A stretch of DNA of 64,000 nucleotides from Acetobacteraceae bacterium (GCA_947455205.1 CANGNF010000002.1:1-64000), one strand, 5' to 3'; shown: positions 18,436-27,782, counted from the stretch's first letter. Notes: generated from the letters alone by a model not told the origin. Numbers and translations: made by a program.

Positions 18436-21400
18436 GGCGTGGGCCCGGTGCCGCAGCAACGCGCGGCTTCGGTCGCATCGAGGGCCAGCCAGGCGACCCA
18501 GCCGGGCAGGGCGGCGGGCTCCGCATGCCAGAGGCGGGCATTGCCGCGCAGCAGCGCGGTCCGCAGGCTGCGGCGAAGCCGGTCCGTCCGCAGCAGGGCG
18601 GCCTCGGTTGGCGCGGGCAGCAGGTTCGGTGCCGGGCCGGTGGCGCACAACACCAGGCGCGGCACGCCCTGGGCCAGCGCCGCCAGCGCCGCCTCGGCCA
18701 ATGTCGGCAGGGACCAGAGCATCAGCGTCGCCGGTTGCAGGGCCGCCAGGGCGGCGGCGGCCTGGCCGACCACGCGCGGCCGCAACGCCTCGCCGAAGGC
18801 GCCGGGTGGAACGGCCAGTTCAGGTAGCGCGGCCAGGGCGTCCGGCACCGCCAGCGCGCGGTCCGTTAGGCAGCCGCGGGTGATGCCGGCAGTCGGCGGC
18901 GGCGGCGCGGCCTCGGCGTGGAGGACCGTAACGCTGGCGCCGGCCTGGGCCTCGGCCTGGGCGAGCTCCAGGGCGAGGGCGGCTTCCGGCGCCGCGACCA
19001 GGTGAAGCAGGCTGTCCCGCCTCGGCAGATAGCGGGGGTAGCCGCGACGTCGCGCGGACTCGGTAACGCGGTGCCACAGGCCAAGACTAGGGTCGCGCTC
19101 GCCGGTTTCCGTGCGCAGCCCGGCGCAGAACCGGATGGCGAGGCTCATTTCCTGGCTGATCGATGCCGGCAGGGCGTCGGTCTGCTCGCCGATGGCGCCG
19201 ATCATCGTCAGGTCGGCCCGCTGCAACGCCAGGCGTACCAGGCGTCTGGCGGCGGAGCTCGCCAGCGCCGGATCAGCCAGCAGCGATTGCAGTACGGCCA
19301 TGGCCTCACGCGGTTGGTCGGCGTCCAGCAGGCGGTCGGCCAGGGCCAGACGTGCGGACCCGGCGGTTTGCTGGCCGAGCCGGGCGATGCCGCGGGCCAC
19401 TAGGTTGCTGCGGCCGGCCGCATGCAGCATCTGGGCGGCGGACCGCCACAGCAAGGCTTCGCCGGGTGCCTGGCGCAGGCCCTGGCGCAGTGCCGCGCGG
19501 GCGGCCATGGGTTGCGTGGGCGCCAGCAGCAGGACCAGCGCGGCGGCCGCGCGCGGCGCCGTCGGGCCAGCCAAGGCGGCGCGCAGGCGGCGCTCGGCCA
19601 GCGCCGTATTGCCGATGGCCTGGGCGGCGAGTCCGGCTTCCAACTGCGCCTCGGCATCGCGCGGCAGGGCCTCGGCCAGGGCATTCCAGTGGCGCAGCGT
19701 CTCGCCGGGGTTGCCAGCCTCGGCATGGAGCCGGGCGAGCAGGCGAACCAGCCGGGCTTCCTGGCCGATCAGGCGGCGCCCCGCCTCGGCCACTGCGATG
19801 GCGGCAGAGAGTTCGCCCATGCGGGCGCGGGTCTCGGCGCAGCGCAGCATCGCTTCCAGGTCGCGCGGTTCCTGGCGAAGCAGGGCTTCCCACAGCGGCA
19901 GCGCCTCGCGCTCCTCCCGCATGGCTCGCAGCGTGCGGGCCAGGCCGCGCAGCGCCTCCGGCCCGGCACCCTCCCGCAGAGCGCGGGCAAACAGCTGGCG
20001 CGCCTGCGGCAGCAGGTTCTGCTGCAGCCGGGCGCCGGCAGCACCGAGCAGGGCTTCCTCATCCTGCGGCAGCAACGCCAGCAACTGGTCCCACTGCACC
20101 TGGGCCGCAGGCCAGTCGCGCCGTTGCGTCGCGGCGATGGCAGCCTCGCGCTCGGCTTCGCCCACCGGTGGCCTCCAGCAAGGCAGGGCGCCTTCCGGCA
20201 GCGCCTCCGCCAGGCCGTAGAGCGCCAGGGTATGCTGAGCCATGGCCTGCAGGCTGAAGCGCGTGCCGACGAAGCGCGGCGCTTCGACCCTGGCGCAGGC
20301 GAGCCAGGCGCGATCGGCTAGCACGGCGTGCAGGCGTTCGGCCAGCGCCTCTTGCAGGCCTGGCAGATCGGCCGGCACGGTGAAGCCGGTGACGCCTTCC
20401 AACAGGGTCTCGGCGACGCCGCCCACTCGGGTCGCCACTACCGGCCGGCCCAGCGCCTGAGCGGCCACCAACGTGCGCGGCAGGCCTTCCGCGATGCTGG
20501 TCAGAAGCACCACGTCCATCAGCCGGAGCCAGGGCGCGGGGTCGGCGCGGCCGGGCAGGTGCAGGCGGTCGCCCAGCCCGTCGGCGCGGGCCTGTTCCAC
20601 CACGCGGTCGCGCAGCAGGCCTTCACCCAGCAGCACGAAGTGCGCGTCCGGCCGCAGTCGGGCGAGGGCCGCGGCGGCGGCGATCCAGAGCAGCGGGCGC
20701 TTCGCCTCGGTCAGCCGCATGGCGCCGCCGATCACCGGCGCTTCCGGCGGAATGCGGGCGTTGGCCCGCAGCGCGGCAGCGCGGGCCGGGGCGGCGCGGC
20801 GGATCAGGCGGTCTAGATCGAAGCCGTGCCGCAGCACCTGGATGCGGTCCGGCGGCAGGGCCAGCCAGGCGGCGTCCTCGGTGGCGCCGGCGGCGCTGCT
20901 ATTGGCCAACGCAAGCCGGGGGGAGGCTGCCAGGGCCTGCCAGGCGCGCGGGTTGCGCGCGCGAGGCCGGCTGGCATGGGCGGCACGCAGGACCCGGGGC
21001 ACTCCGGCTAGCATGGCGGCGATCGCGCCGGCCAGGGCACCGTCATCGTGCCACAAATGTACGACAGCGGGGCGCAGCCGCAGGAAGGCCGCATACAGCC
21101 GCAGCACCCGGGTGGTTACACCAGGACCGAGCAGCTCCAGCAGGTCCTGGGCCTCGGCGCCGAGGCCGCTGGCTTCCAGCGGCGCGACGTCCAGGCCGCT
21201 GAGGTCGGTGATGGCGGCGCAGGTTTCCTGCACAGCGGCTAGGTGCAGCCGGCGGTCGGGATGTTCGGTCAGGCGGGTGCAGACCAGATGCAGCCGCTCA
21301 GAACCGCCCAGCGCCTCCGCCAGGCCACGCAGCGTGGCGGCGATGGCGCGACCGGCGCCGCCGGCGCCCAGGGCCTGGTGGGCCAGTACGATCGGGCCTT

Positions 21401-23261
21401 CCGCCCAGGCCGGGTGCGCCAGTTGCGCGGCGGCCAGGCTGGCCAGGCGCTGGAGCAGTAGGGCGCGGAAGGCCTCGCCTGTGTTGTTGTCGGCGCACAG
21501 TTGGTCGGCCAGGGCGAGCAGGTGACGCTGGCGCTGCCAAGCCGGCCCTTGGGCTGCCTCCGGGGTGGCGAGGTCGAGCAGCCGGCGGCCAAGGGCTGGC
21601 TCGCCAAGACGCAGCGCGATGCGCGAGGCGCGCAGGGCGTCCTCGGCGGTTTGCGGCGCCAGCTCGGCCAGATGCTGGACAGTCTCGGTGGCGAGCATGG
21701 CAGGCTGGCAAGCCGCCGCCACCCGCAGCCAATCGGCGGGGCTGTCCCGGAACAGGTTGCTGGCGCGGCGGAAGATGCCGGTGGCGAAGTCGGCATCCTC
21801 CGGCTCGCGGAAGGCGCTCAGAACTTCCTGCCACGCCCAGGCTTCCTGGCGATGGGTGGTCAGCGCCTGTTCGGCCAGGGCATGTGCGGCGGAGTCCTCG
21901 CCGCGGGCCAGCAGCAGGCGCAGGCCGGCGCGCAGGGTCAGGTGGCCGGGCGCGGCGGCGGCGTTTTGGGCAGGCTCCAGCAGCGTCGCGGCTTCCGCCA
22001 CGCGGCCGCAGCCCAGCCGCAGCAGGCCGCAGCGCAGCGCGATTTCCAACGCGGTGGCATCTGCCGCCGCGGGCAGGCCGGCATCTAGGGCCGCGTCGAA
22101 GCGGCGTAGCACGGCCTCGGCCGGCAGCCGTTTCCGGAGCAGGCGCAGCAGCAGCAGGGAGGCATGGTCGAAGCCGGCGGCGGGTCCGACCAGGGCGTCC
22201 AGGGCCGCCAATGCCGGCTCGGTATAGCCCAGGCTCAGCTGGTAGGTGATGTGGTCGAGGCCCAGCGCCTTGTCATGCGGATGCGCTGCCAGCGCGGTTG
22301 CCCAAGCAGCGTCGGCGGCCTCGGCCGGGCCGAGTTCGGCCAGGCAGCGGGCCTGTTCATGCAGCAAGCCAAGGTCTTCGGGCGCGTGGATGAGGGCTTG
22401 GCGGGTGGCGTCCAGAGCTGCGGCGGCGTCGCCGGATCGGCGCAGGGCCTCGGCCAGGTGCCGTGCGGCGTCGCGGTCCCCTGGGCGCAGGTGCAGCAGC
22501 CGGCGCCACCTGCGGGCGGCCTCCGGCCAGTGCTGGCAGTGGTGCAGGGCCTGGGCCAGCTGGGCCAGTGGTGCTGGCGCCTGCGGATTTGCCTGGGCCA
22601 GCGCCCGCAACGGAGGCAGCGCTTGCGCCTGGGCATGGCGAGCCAGCAGGGCCTCGGCCAGCGCGGCCTGGATGCGCATGTCCTGCGGCTGGAGCTGCGC
22701 GTGAACATGCAGCAGCGCCAGGGCGGCATCCGGGGAGGCGCTGGCCATCGCCTGCTTCACCCGGCCTTCGCGTTGACCCGTCGGCAGGGAGCCGAGCAGC
22801 CGGCCGGCCAGGGCCAGGGCAAAAGGATGGTCCGGGCGCAGCGCCAGGGCCCGGACCAGCGCCTCCAGGGCGTGGGCCATGCTGCCGTGTTGACCCAGCA
22901 ACGCCGCCAGCCGGGCCCAGGCCTCAAACTCGCGCGGTACCAGGGCCAGCACGCCGCGCCAGGCGGCGATGGCGGCCAGCGGGTCCAGGATGGATTCCGC
23001 CCGCGCCAGCACCACCAGCGGGCGATGATCCTTCGGGCGCAGCCGGGCGGCAAGGCGGGCGACGCGCGCGGCTTCGGCGGGGTGTTGAGCGAAGAACAGC
23101 GCCTCGGCCAGCCGGAGCTGGGACTCGTGGTCCTGCGGATCGGCCTCGGTCAGCTCGGCCCAGAGCGCGGCGGCGCGCGGCCATTCGCGCACCTCGGAGG
23201 CTTCCATTGCGGCGACGCGCCGTGCGTGAGGCTCGACCGAGGCTGCGGCGCTGTCGTTCAT
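18432..23261 (-). CDS. Giant TPR - GT4 glycosyltransferase - TPR protein
   Basis: 1609 aa. Residues 1-615 are tetratricopeptide-type helical repeats. Residues about 620-1015 are a GT4 (GT-B) glycosyltransferase with VVHLWHDDGALAG, GGAMRLTEAKRP, HFVLLGEGLLRD and TSIAEGLPRTLVAAQALGRPV. In the family EX7E motif the first Glu is E925 but the second position is Ala933, a deviation that may change activity. More TPR-like repeats cover 1040-1390, and a C-terminal domain of uncertain type ends at 1609. No signal peptide or membrane segment is seen. The ATG has no Shine-Dalgarno but overlaps the stop of a 24-codon leader ORF, and the 3' end overlaps the GT2 gene by ATGA, so the three are translationally linked. 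A truncated paralog lies at 25230-27649. Confidence 0.88.
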   Translation of the reverse strand: MNDSAAASVEPHARRVAAMEASEVREWPRAAALWAELTEADPQDHESQLRLAEALFFAQHPAEAARVARLAARLRPKDHRPLVVLARAESILDPLAAIAAWRGVLALVPREFEAWARLAALLGQHGSMAHALEALVRALALRPDHPFALALAGRLLGSLPTGQREGRVKQAMASASPDAALALLHVHAQLQPQDMRIQAALAEALLARHAQAQALPPLRALAQANPQAPAPLAQLAQALHHCQHWPEAARRWRRLLHLRPGDRDAARHLAEALRRSGDAAAALDATRQALIHAPEDLGLLHEQARCLAELGPAEAADAAWATALAAHPHDKALGLDHITYQLSLGYTEPALAALDALVGPAAGFDHASLLLLRLLRKRLPAEAVLRRFDAALDAGLPAAADATALEIALRCGLLRLGCGRVAEAATLLEPAQNAAAAPGHLTLRAGLRLLLARGEDSAAHALAEQALTTHRQEAWAWQEVLSAFREPEDADFATGIFRRASNLFRDSPADWLRVAAACQPAMLATETVQHLAELAPQTAEDALRASRIALRLGEPALGRRLLDLATPEAAQGPAWQRQRHLLALADQLCADNNTGEAFRALLLQRLASLAAAQLAHPAWAEGPIVLAHQALGAGGAGRAIAATLRGLAEALGGSERLHLVCTRLTEHPDRRLHLAAVQETCAAITDLSGLDVAPLEASGLGAEAQDLLELLGPGVTTRVLRLYAAFLRLRPAVVHLWHDDGALAGAIAAMLAGVPRVLRAAHASRPRARNPRAWQALAASPRLALANSSAAGATEDAAWLALPPDRIQVLRHGFDLDRLIRRAAPARAAALRANARIPPEAPVIGGAMRLTEAKRPLLWIAAAAALARLRPDAHFVLLGEGLLRDRVVEQARADGLGDRLHLPGRADPAPWLRLMDVVLLTSIAEGLPRTLVAAQALGRPVVATRVGGVAETLLEGVTGFTVPADLPGLQEALAERLHAVLADRAWLACARVEAPRFVGTRFSLQAMAQHTLALYGLAEALPEGALPCWRPPVGEAEREAAIAATQRRDWPAAQVQWDQLLALLPQDEEALLGAAGARLQQNLLPQARQLFARALREGAGPEALRGLARTLRAMREEREALPLWEALLRQEPRDLEAMLRCAETRARMGELSAAIAVAEAGRRLIGQEARLVRLLARLHAEAGNPGETLRHWNALAEALPRDAEAQLEAGLAAQAIGNTALAERRLRAALAGPTAPRAAAALVLLLAPTQPMAARAALRQGLRQAPGEALLWRSAAQMLHAAGRSNLVARGIARLGQQTAGSARLALADRLLDADQPREAMAVLQSLLADPALASSAARRLVRLALQRADLTMIGAIGEQTDALPASISQEMSLAIRFCAGLRTETGERDPSLGLWHRVTESARRRGYPRYLPRRDSLLHLVAAPEAALALELAQAEAQAGASVTVLHAEAAPPPPTAGITRGCLTDRALAVPDALAALPELAVPPGAFGEALRPRVVGQAAAALAALQPATLMLWSLPTLAEAALAALAQGVPRLVLCATGPAPNLLPAPTEAALLRTDRLRRSLRTALLRGNARLWHAEPAALPGWVAWLALDATEAARCCGTGPTP

Positions 23262-23332
23262 GCCGATGTGGCGAAGACGCGGTGTGACAAGGTCGGTCGT
23301 TCAGGTGCCAGGACGCCAGGGGCCATGCTCAT
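23258..23332 (-). CDS. 24-aa leader ORF coupled to the TPR-glycosyltransferase gene
   Basis: ATG at 23332, TGA at 23258-23260; the product begins MSMAPGVLA and ends ATSA. The stop overlaps the glycosyltransferase start as ATGA. A promoter-like sequence places the transcript start only a few bases before this ATG, so it would be read leaderless or nearly so. The same arrangement with the same first nine residues precedes the broken paralog at 27649, while the rest of the peptide differs. That pattern suggests the start region and the coupling matter more than the peptide. Translation has not been shown. Confidence 0.55.
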   Translation of the reverse strand: MSMAPGVLAPERPTLSHRVFATSA

Positions 23333-23341
23333 CGCTGCGTG

Positions 23342-23370
23342 AAGATACCAAGCGGGGGCGAGTGTGACAA
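23342..23370 (-). promoter_or_regulatory. Sigma70-like promoter of the glycosyltransferase operon
   Basis: On the minus strand TTGTCA (23370-23365) and TATCTT (23347-23342) are separated by exactly 17 bp, ending in CGCTTGG. The corresponding site before the paralog has TTGTCA, 17 bp, TATCAA, with the same CGCTTGG before the -10. Matches to consensus are 5/6 and 4/6. The predicted start is near 23335, three bases before the leader ATG. The IS5 end begins only 28 bp upstream. Confidence 0.6.
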
Positions 23371-23397
23371 GGACTCCACCCGCGGCGGGACGGTTTA

Positions 23398-23640
23398 GAG
23401 CCTGACTCAAAAGCCTACCCCCGGGCCAGGCGGCGGGCGCCGAGTTGGATGGCGGCGAGCATGACGAAGCTGGCGAAGGTTGCGGCGAGGCTTTCGTAGT
23501 CCTTGGCCAGACGCCGGTTGCGGCCGAACCAGGAGAAGGTCCGCTGCACCACCCAGCGTCGCGGCAGGACGACGAAGCCCTTCACGTCGTCGGAGCGTTT
23601 GATGATCTTGATGCGCAGGCTGGGCTGCTTGGCAGTAGTA
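23398..23640 (-). mobile_element. IS5-family 3' remnant (transposase tail and terminal repeat)
   Basis: Reading leftward, the last 60-odd codons of an IS5 transposase ([20 protein letters not shown] onward, stop at 23415-23417) are followed by the 17-bp terminal repeat at 23398-23414. It is the inverted counterpart of the copy at 1-210, with four residue differences. Its 5' part is missing. The frame runs uninterrupted into the degenerate IS110 transposase, giving a chimeric open frame from 24068 to 23415. The exact joint, near 23640, is estimated from where IS5-like sequence begins. Confidence 0.82.
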
Positions 23641-24693
23641 TTAGGCAGCCGCAGCACCTGCAGCAGGCGTTGTCGGTGCCCGATAGGCCTCGCCACCCTC
23701 AACATTGCTCCGATCACGCGTGCAGTCTTGTTTGCCAGAGCGATGGCGACGACCTTGGCGGGCCGGCGCTCGAGTAGCCGTGCCAGCCAGCTCCCAGCTT
23801 CCTGCGCCCGCTTGCTGCGGACTACCGAGATCGCGCCGATGAACAGCAAGAGTCGCAGATAGGTGTTCCCGCCCTTGGAGATGCCGCCCTGCCTGGCCTT
23901 GCCGTCGCTGCCGTTCTGCTTCGGCGTCAGGCCCAAAGCCGCCGAGAGGTGTCGGGCTGAGGTGAGATTGGAGGCGTCGCCAATCGTCGCAACCACCGCC
24001 GACGCCGTGATCGGTCCGATGGCCGGAACCTTAGCCAGCCGCTGGCTGGTCTCTCGCTCTTGTGCCATTCTGCAATCTTGACCGCGAGCGCTTCAGTCTG
24101 GGTCTCCATCGCCGCCGTATGGTCGGCGAGACAGCGCAGCGACGTCCGGGCCAAAGGCGGTATCTTGCCGTTCTCCGCACCGAGCATCTCTGCTGCCAAA
24201 CCCGCGGCGCGATTGATGCCCGTGGCGGCGACAATGCCGAGCTCAGCGAGGTGGCCACGGAGCGTATTCACCAGCGCCGTGCGCTGCCCTACCAACAACT
24301 CACGAGAGCGGTGCATCATTAGCGCAGCCTGCTGCTCGGGCGTCTTGATCGGCACGGAGTGCATGTTGGGCCGCGTGACCGCCTCGCAGATCGCCTCCGC
24401 ATCGGCGGCGTCTGTCTTGCCGCGCTTGACTTAGGCCTCCAGGTAGGTGGGCGGTAGCAGCTTGACTTCATGTCGGAGCCCGGAGATCTCACGGGCCCAG
24501 TGATGCCTGTGCCGCACGCTTCGATACCCACCAGTGCCTTTGGTTGCGCCTCGAAGAAGCGGAGGACCTCGCCGCGGCTGAGCTTGCGACGCAGCACGAC
24601 CTGGCCGGCGGCGTCGACCCCATGCACCTGGAAGAAGTTCTTGGCGATATCTAGGCCAATAGTGACCTGAACGATCTTTACGATAATCTTCAT
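23641..24693 (-). pseudogene. Degenerate IS110-family transposase
   Basis: The N-terminal DEDD/RuvC-like domain starts at 24693 (TIGLDIAKNFFQVHGVDAAG, ALVGIEACGTG). The frame is lost near 24515, continues in another frame (HHWAREISGLRHEVKLLPP) that hits a stop near 24430, resumes as IKTPEQQAALMMHRSREL, then shifts again near 24070 into the Tnp_20 domain ([52 protein letters not shown]). Two frameshifts plus a stop make it non-functional. Its 3' end is joined to the IS5 tail. IS110 elements lack classical terminal repeats, so ends cannot be placed exactly. Confidence 0.85.
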
Positions 24694-24782
24694 GGTGGAA
24701 GGCTCCTTTCGCTCGATGCCTGCGACAGCCCCGAGCTTCGCACAGGATGCCGCTGGGGCCGTCCATCACATCATTATTGCGC

Positions 24783-25228
24783 GCCGGAAGTGCTGGATTT
24801 CTGCCGCGCCCAGGGCCTGCAGTTCATTCTCGGCCTGGCCACCAGCAGCACACTGCGCGCACGCGTCGTCGCGCTGGAGCACAGCACCGCGGCCCGACAC
24901 GCCAGCAGTGCCGCGGACAGCAAGCTTCGGCGCTACAAGGAGTTCCTCGATGGCGCGGCGAGTTGGAGCCGCGTCGAGCGCATCATCGCCCGCGTCGAGG
25001 CCAGCGCCCAGGGCACCGACACGCGCTTTGTCGTCACCAACATCACCGGCGTCAGCGCCCGCACGCTTTACGAGGATCTCTACTGCCGCCGCGGCCAAGC
25101 CGAAAACCATATCAAATCCTGGAAGACTCACCTGGCTGCCGATCGCACGTCGTGCTGCCGCGCCGCCGCAAACCAGTTGCGCATGATGCTGCACACCGGC
25201 GCCTACTGGCTGCTGTGGTCGCCCACCC
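24783..25228 (+). mobile_element. Internal fragment of an IS1380-family transposase
   Basis: An open stretch on the plus strand encodes VLDFCRAQGLQFILGLATSS, YEDLYCRRGQAENHIKSWK and HLAADRTSCCRAAANQLRMM, ending at AYWLLW. These are the central and C-terminal catalytic motifs of IS1380-type DDE transposases. Both the N-terminus and the extreme C-terminus are absent. The left joint is the IS110 remnant and the right joint cuts into the truncated TPR-glycosyltransferase, so this piece probably caused or marks that truncation. Confidence 0.8.
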
Positions 25229-25229
25229 G

Positions 25230-27649
25230 GCCGGGGGGGCGAGCCGAGCCAGGCGGCATCCTCGGCGGCGCCGGCGGCGCTGCTGTTGGCCAGCGCCAGC
25301 CGGGGCGAGCCGGCCATGGCGCGCCAGGCCAGCGGGTTGCGGGCGCGGTATCGGCTGGCATGGGTGACGCGCAGCACCTTCGGTACCCCCGCCAGCAGCG
25401 CGGCGAACCGCCGGCCAGGGCGCTGTTGTCGTGCCAAAGATGCACCACGCGCGGCCGCAGCCGGCGGAAGGCGGCGTGCAGCAACAGGATCTCGGTGGCC
25501 AGGCCAGGCCGAGCAGCTCCACTAGATCCTGCGCCTCGGCACCGAGGCCGCTCGCCTCGCGCGGCGGCGCGTCCTGGCCGCTGAGGTCGATGACGCTGGC
25601 GCCCGTCGCGCGCACCGCGGCCAGGTGCAGCCGGCGCTCGGGGTGCTCGGTCAGGCGGGTGCAGAGCAGGTGCAGCGGGCGGCTGCCGTCCAGCCGTACC
25701 ACCAGCCCGGCCAGCGTGCCGGTGATGGGCCGGCCGGCGCCGCCGGAGCCCAGCCCGTCGTGCACCAGCACGATCGGGCCGGCAGCCCAATCCGCGCATT
25801 CCGGTTGCGCCGCCGCCAGCGCTCCGAGCGGGCGGAGCAGGGTGGTGGTGAACTCCTCCCCGTCCGGGCGCGGCAGCCGGGCGACGACCTCCCGCAGGGC
25901 AAGGTGGCGCTGCCAAGCGGCCAGCCGGCCCGGCGGCGGCGCGGCCTGCCCGAGCAGCCGGTCCGCCAGCGCGTTGGCGCCATGGCGTTGCGCCAGGCGG
26001 GCGGCGCGCAACGCCTCCTCGGCGCCGAGCGCCACAGGAGCGGCGCCGGAAGTGGGCGCCAGGGCTTCCAGCCGGGCCAGGATCTCGGCAGGGGGCAGGC
26101 CGCGCTGGCCAGCCTCGGCCAGCCGCAGCCAGTCGCCGGGCCGGTCGTGGAACAGCTGCCCTGCGCGGCGGAACACGCCGGCGGCGTAGTCGGCCTCGGC
26201 CCGCTCGCGGGAGGGGCGCAATAGCTCCCGCCGGGCCCAGCCCTGGCGCCGATGCGTGGCCAGCGCCTGTTCCGCAAGCGCCCGGGCGGCGGCATCCTCG
26301 CCACGCGCCAGCAGCAGCTGCAGCCCGGCGCGCAGGGCCAGGTTGGGCGGCGCGGCGGACGCGGCGCGGGCCGGCTCCAGCAGCGCCGTGGCCTCGGCCA
26401 GCCGGCCGCAGCCCAGCAGCAGCAGGCCACCGCGCAGCGCCACTTCCAGCGCCACCGCATCCGGCCGCGGCGGCGGCCCGGCGGCCAGCGCGGCGGCGAA
26501 GCGGACCAGCAGCGCCTCGGGCGCCAGCCGGTGGCGCAGCAGCCGCAGCAGCAGCAGCGAGGCCCGGTCGAAGCCGGCGGCGGGGCCGACCAGCGGCTCC
26601 AGCGCCGCCAGCGCCTCCTCCTCCCGGCTCAGCCGCAGCAGGTATTCGGCGTGGTCCAGCCGCAGCGCGCCGTCATGTGGCCAGGCGGCCAGGGCGGTGG
26701 CCCAGGCGGCGTCGGCGGCTTCGGGCGGCCCCAGCAGGGCTAGGCAGCGGGCCTGTTCATGCAGCAGCCCCAGCGAATCCGGCTGCGCCGCCAGCCCCTC
26801 GCACGCCGCCTCCAGCGCGGCGGCGACGTGATGGCCCAGGCGCAGTGCCTGCACCAGGTGGCCCGTGGCATCGGCATCGCAGGGGCGCAGGTGCAGCAGG
26901 CGCCGCCAGCCCCACGCCGCGTCCGCTCAGCGCTGGCTGCGATGCAGCGCCATCGACAGCTCGGCCAGCGGTTCTGGCGCCTGCGGACTGGCCTGGGCCA
27001 GCGCGCGCAGCGCCGGCACCGCTTAGGCATGGCCGTTGCGCGCCAGCAGCGCCCGCGCCAGCGCCGCCTGGTTGCCCAGTTCCTCCGGCTCCAACCGCAC
27101 CATGACGTGCAGCAGCGCCAGCGCGGCATCCGGCGCGGCGGCGGGCAGGTTGTGACGCAGCCAGTCGTGCCGTTGCCGCATGGGCAGCGCGCCCAGCAGC
27201 CGGGCGGCCAGGGCCAGGGTGAAAGGGCGTTCCGGCCGCAGCGCCAGCGCGCGCAACAGCGCCTCCAGCGCCGGGCCATGGCGGCCCCGCTGGCCCTGCA
27301 GCTCCGCCAGCCTGGCCCAGCCCTCGAATTCGCCGGGCGCCAGCGCCAGCACGCCGCGCCAGGCGGCGATGGCGGCGGCCGGGTCCAGCCCGGCCTCGGC
27401 CCGCGCCAGTACCATCAACGGCCGATGGTCACGCGGCAGCAGCCGGGCGGCCAAGCGGGCGGCCTCGACCGGCACCTGGGCGAAGTACAGCGCTTCCGCC
27501 AGGCGCAGCTGGCATTCGGCATCGGCCGGGCGTTGCCGGGCGAGCGGCTGCCACAGCGCCACCGCGGCCGGCCAGTCGCGCATCTCCGTCGCTTCCACTG
27601 CCGCGGCGTGCTCCGCCACGGGACCGGCGGGCGCCAGGATCTCGTTCAT
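25230..27649 (-). pseudogene. Truncated paralog of the TPR-GT4 glycosyltransferase
   Basis: Starting at ATG 27649 (MNEILAPAG), this relic aligns end to end with residues 1 to about 803 of the 1609-aa protein at 18432-23261, for example DHRPLMVLARAEAGLDPAAAIAAWRGVLAL against DHRPLVVLARAESILDPLAAIAAWRGVLAL (quoted in part). It has in-frame stops at about 27023 and 26927 and a frameshift near 25500, and is cut off inside the GT4 domain by the IS1380 fragment. It lies between the epimerase gene and the IS nest, in the same direction as the intact copy, so the two were once tandem genes. Non-functional. Confidence 0.88.
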
Positions 27650-27744
27650 GCCAGCGGCAGGCGGCAGCGGCTGCGAAATCGGGCGGCGGCGCGCGGCATG
27701 CCTGCGGGTTGGTCGATCGCCAGCACGCCAGGGGCCATGCTCAT
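27646..27744 (-). CDS. 32-aa leader ORF before the truncated TPR-glycosyltransferase
   Basis: ATG at 27744, TGA overlapping the ATG at 27649 as ATGA. It starts MSMAPGVLA, identical to the first nine residues of the leader at 23332, then diverges and is Arg/Ala-rich, ending LPLA. The position relative to its promoter is the same. The gene it leads into is broken, so any function is now moot, but it is the comparison that reveals the conserved layout. Confidence 0.5.
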   Translation of the reverse strand: MSMAPGVLAIDQPAGMPRAAARFRSRCRLPLA

Positions 27745-27753
27745 TGGCGCGCC

Positions 27754-27782
27754 TTGATACCAAGCGCCAGCGCGGATGACAA
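27754..27782 (-). promoter_or_regulatory. Sigma70-like promoter before the truncated paralog
   Basis: TTGTCA (27782-27777), 17-bp spacer ending CGCTTGG, TATCAA (27759-27754) on the minus strand. It matches the promoter at 23342-23370 in both hexamers, spacer length and distance to the leader ATG, while the rest of the spacer has diverged. It lies in the 64-bp gap after the epimerase stop. Confidence 0.55.

Noticed and set aside
22164..23342. A 392-codon plus-strand frame opposite the start of the TPR-glycosyltransferase
   Set aside because: It is complementary to a conserved TPR region, has no recognised family, and runs through the promoter and leader region.
211..23397. The 23-kb segment as a simple mobile composite transposon
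   Set aside because: The gene run of the operon crosses the right boundary, the right IS is truncated, and no matching target duplication was seen; kept only as a possible inversion or rearrangement.
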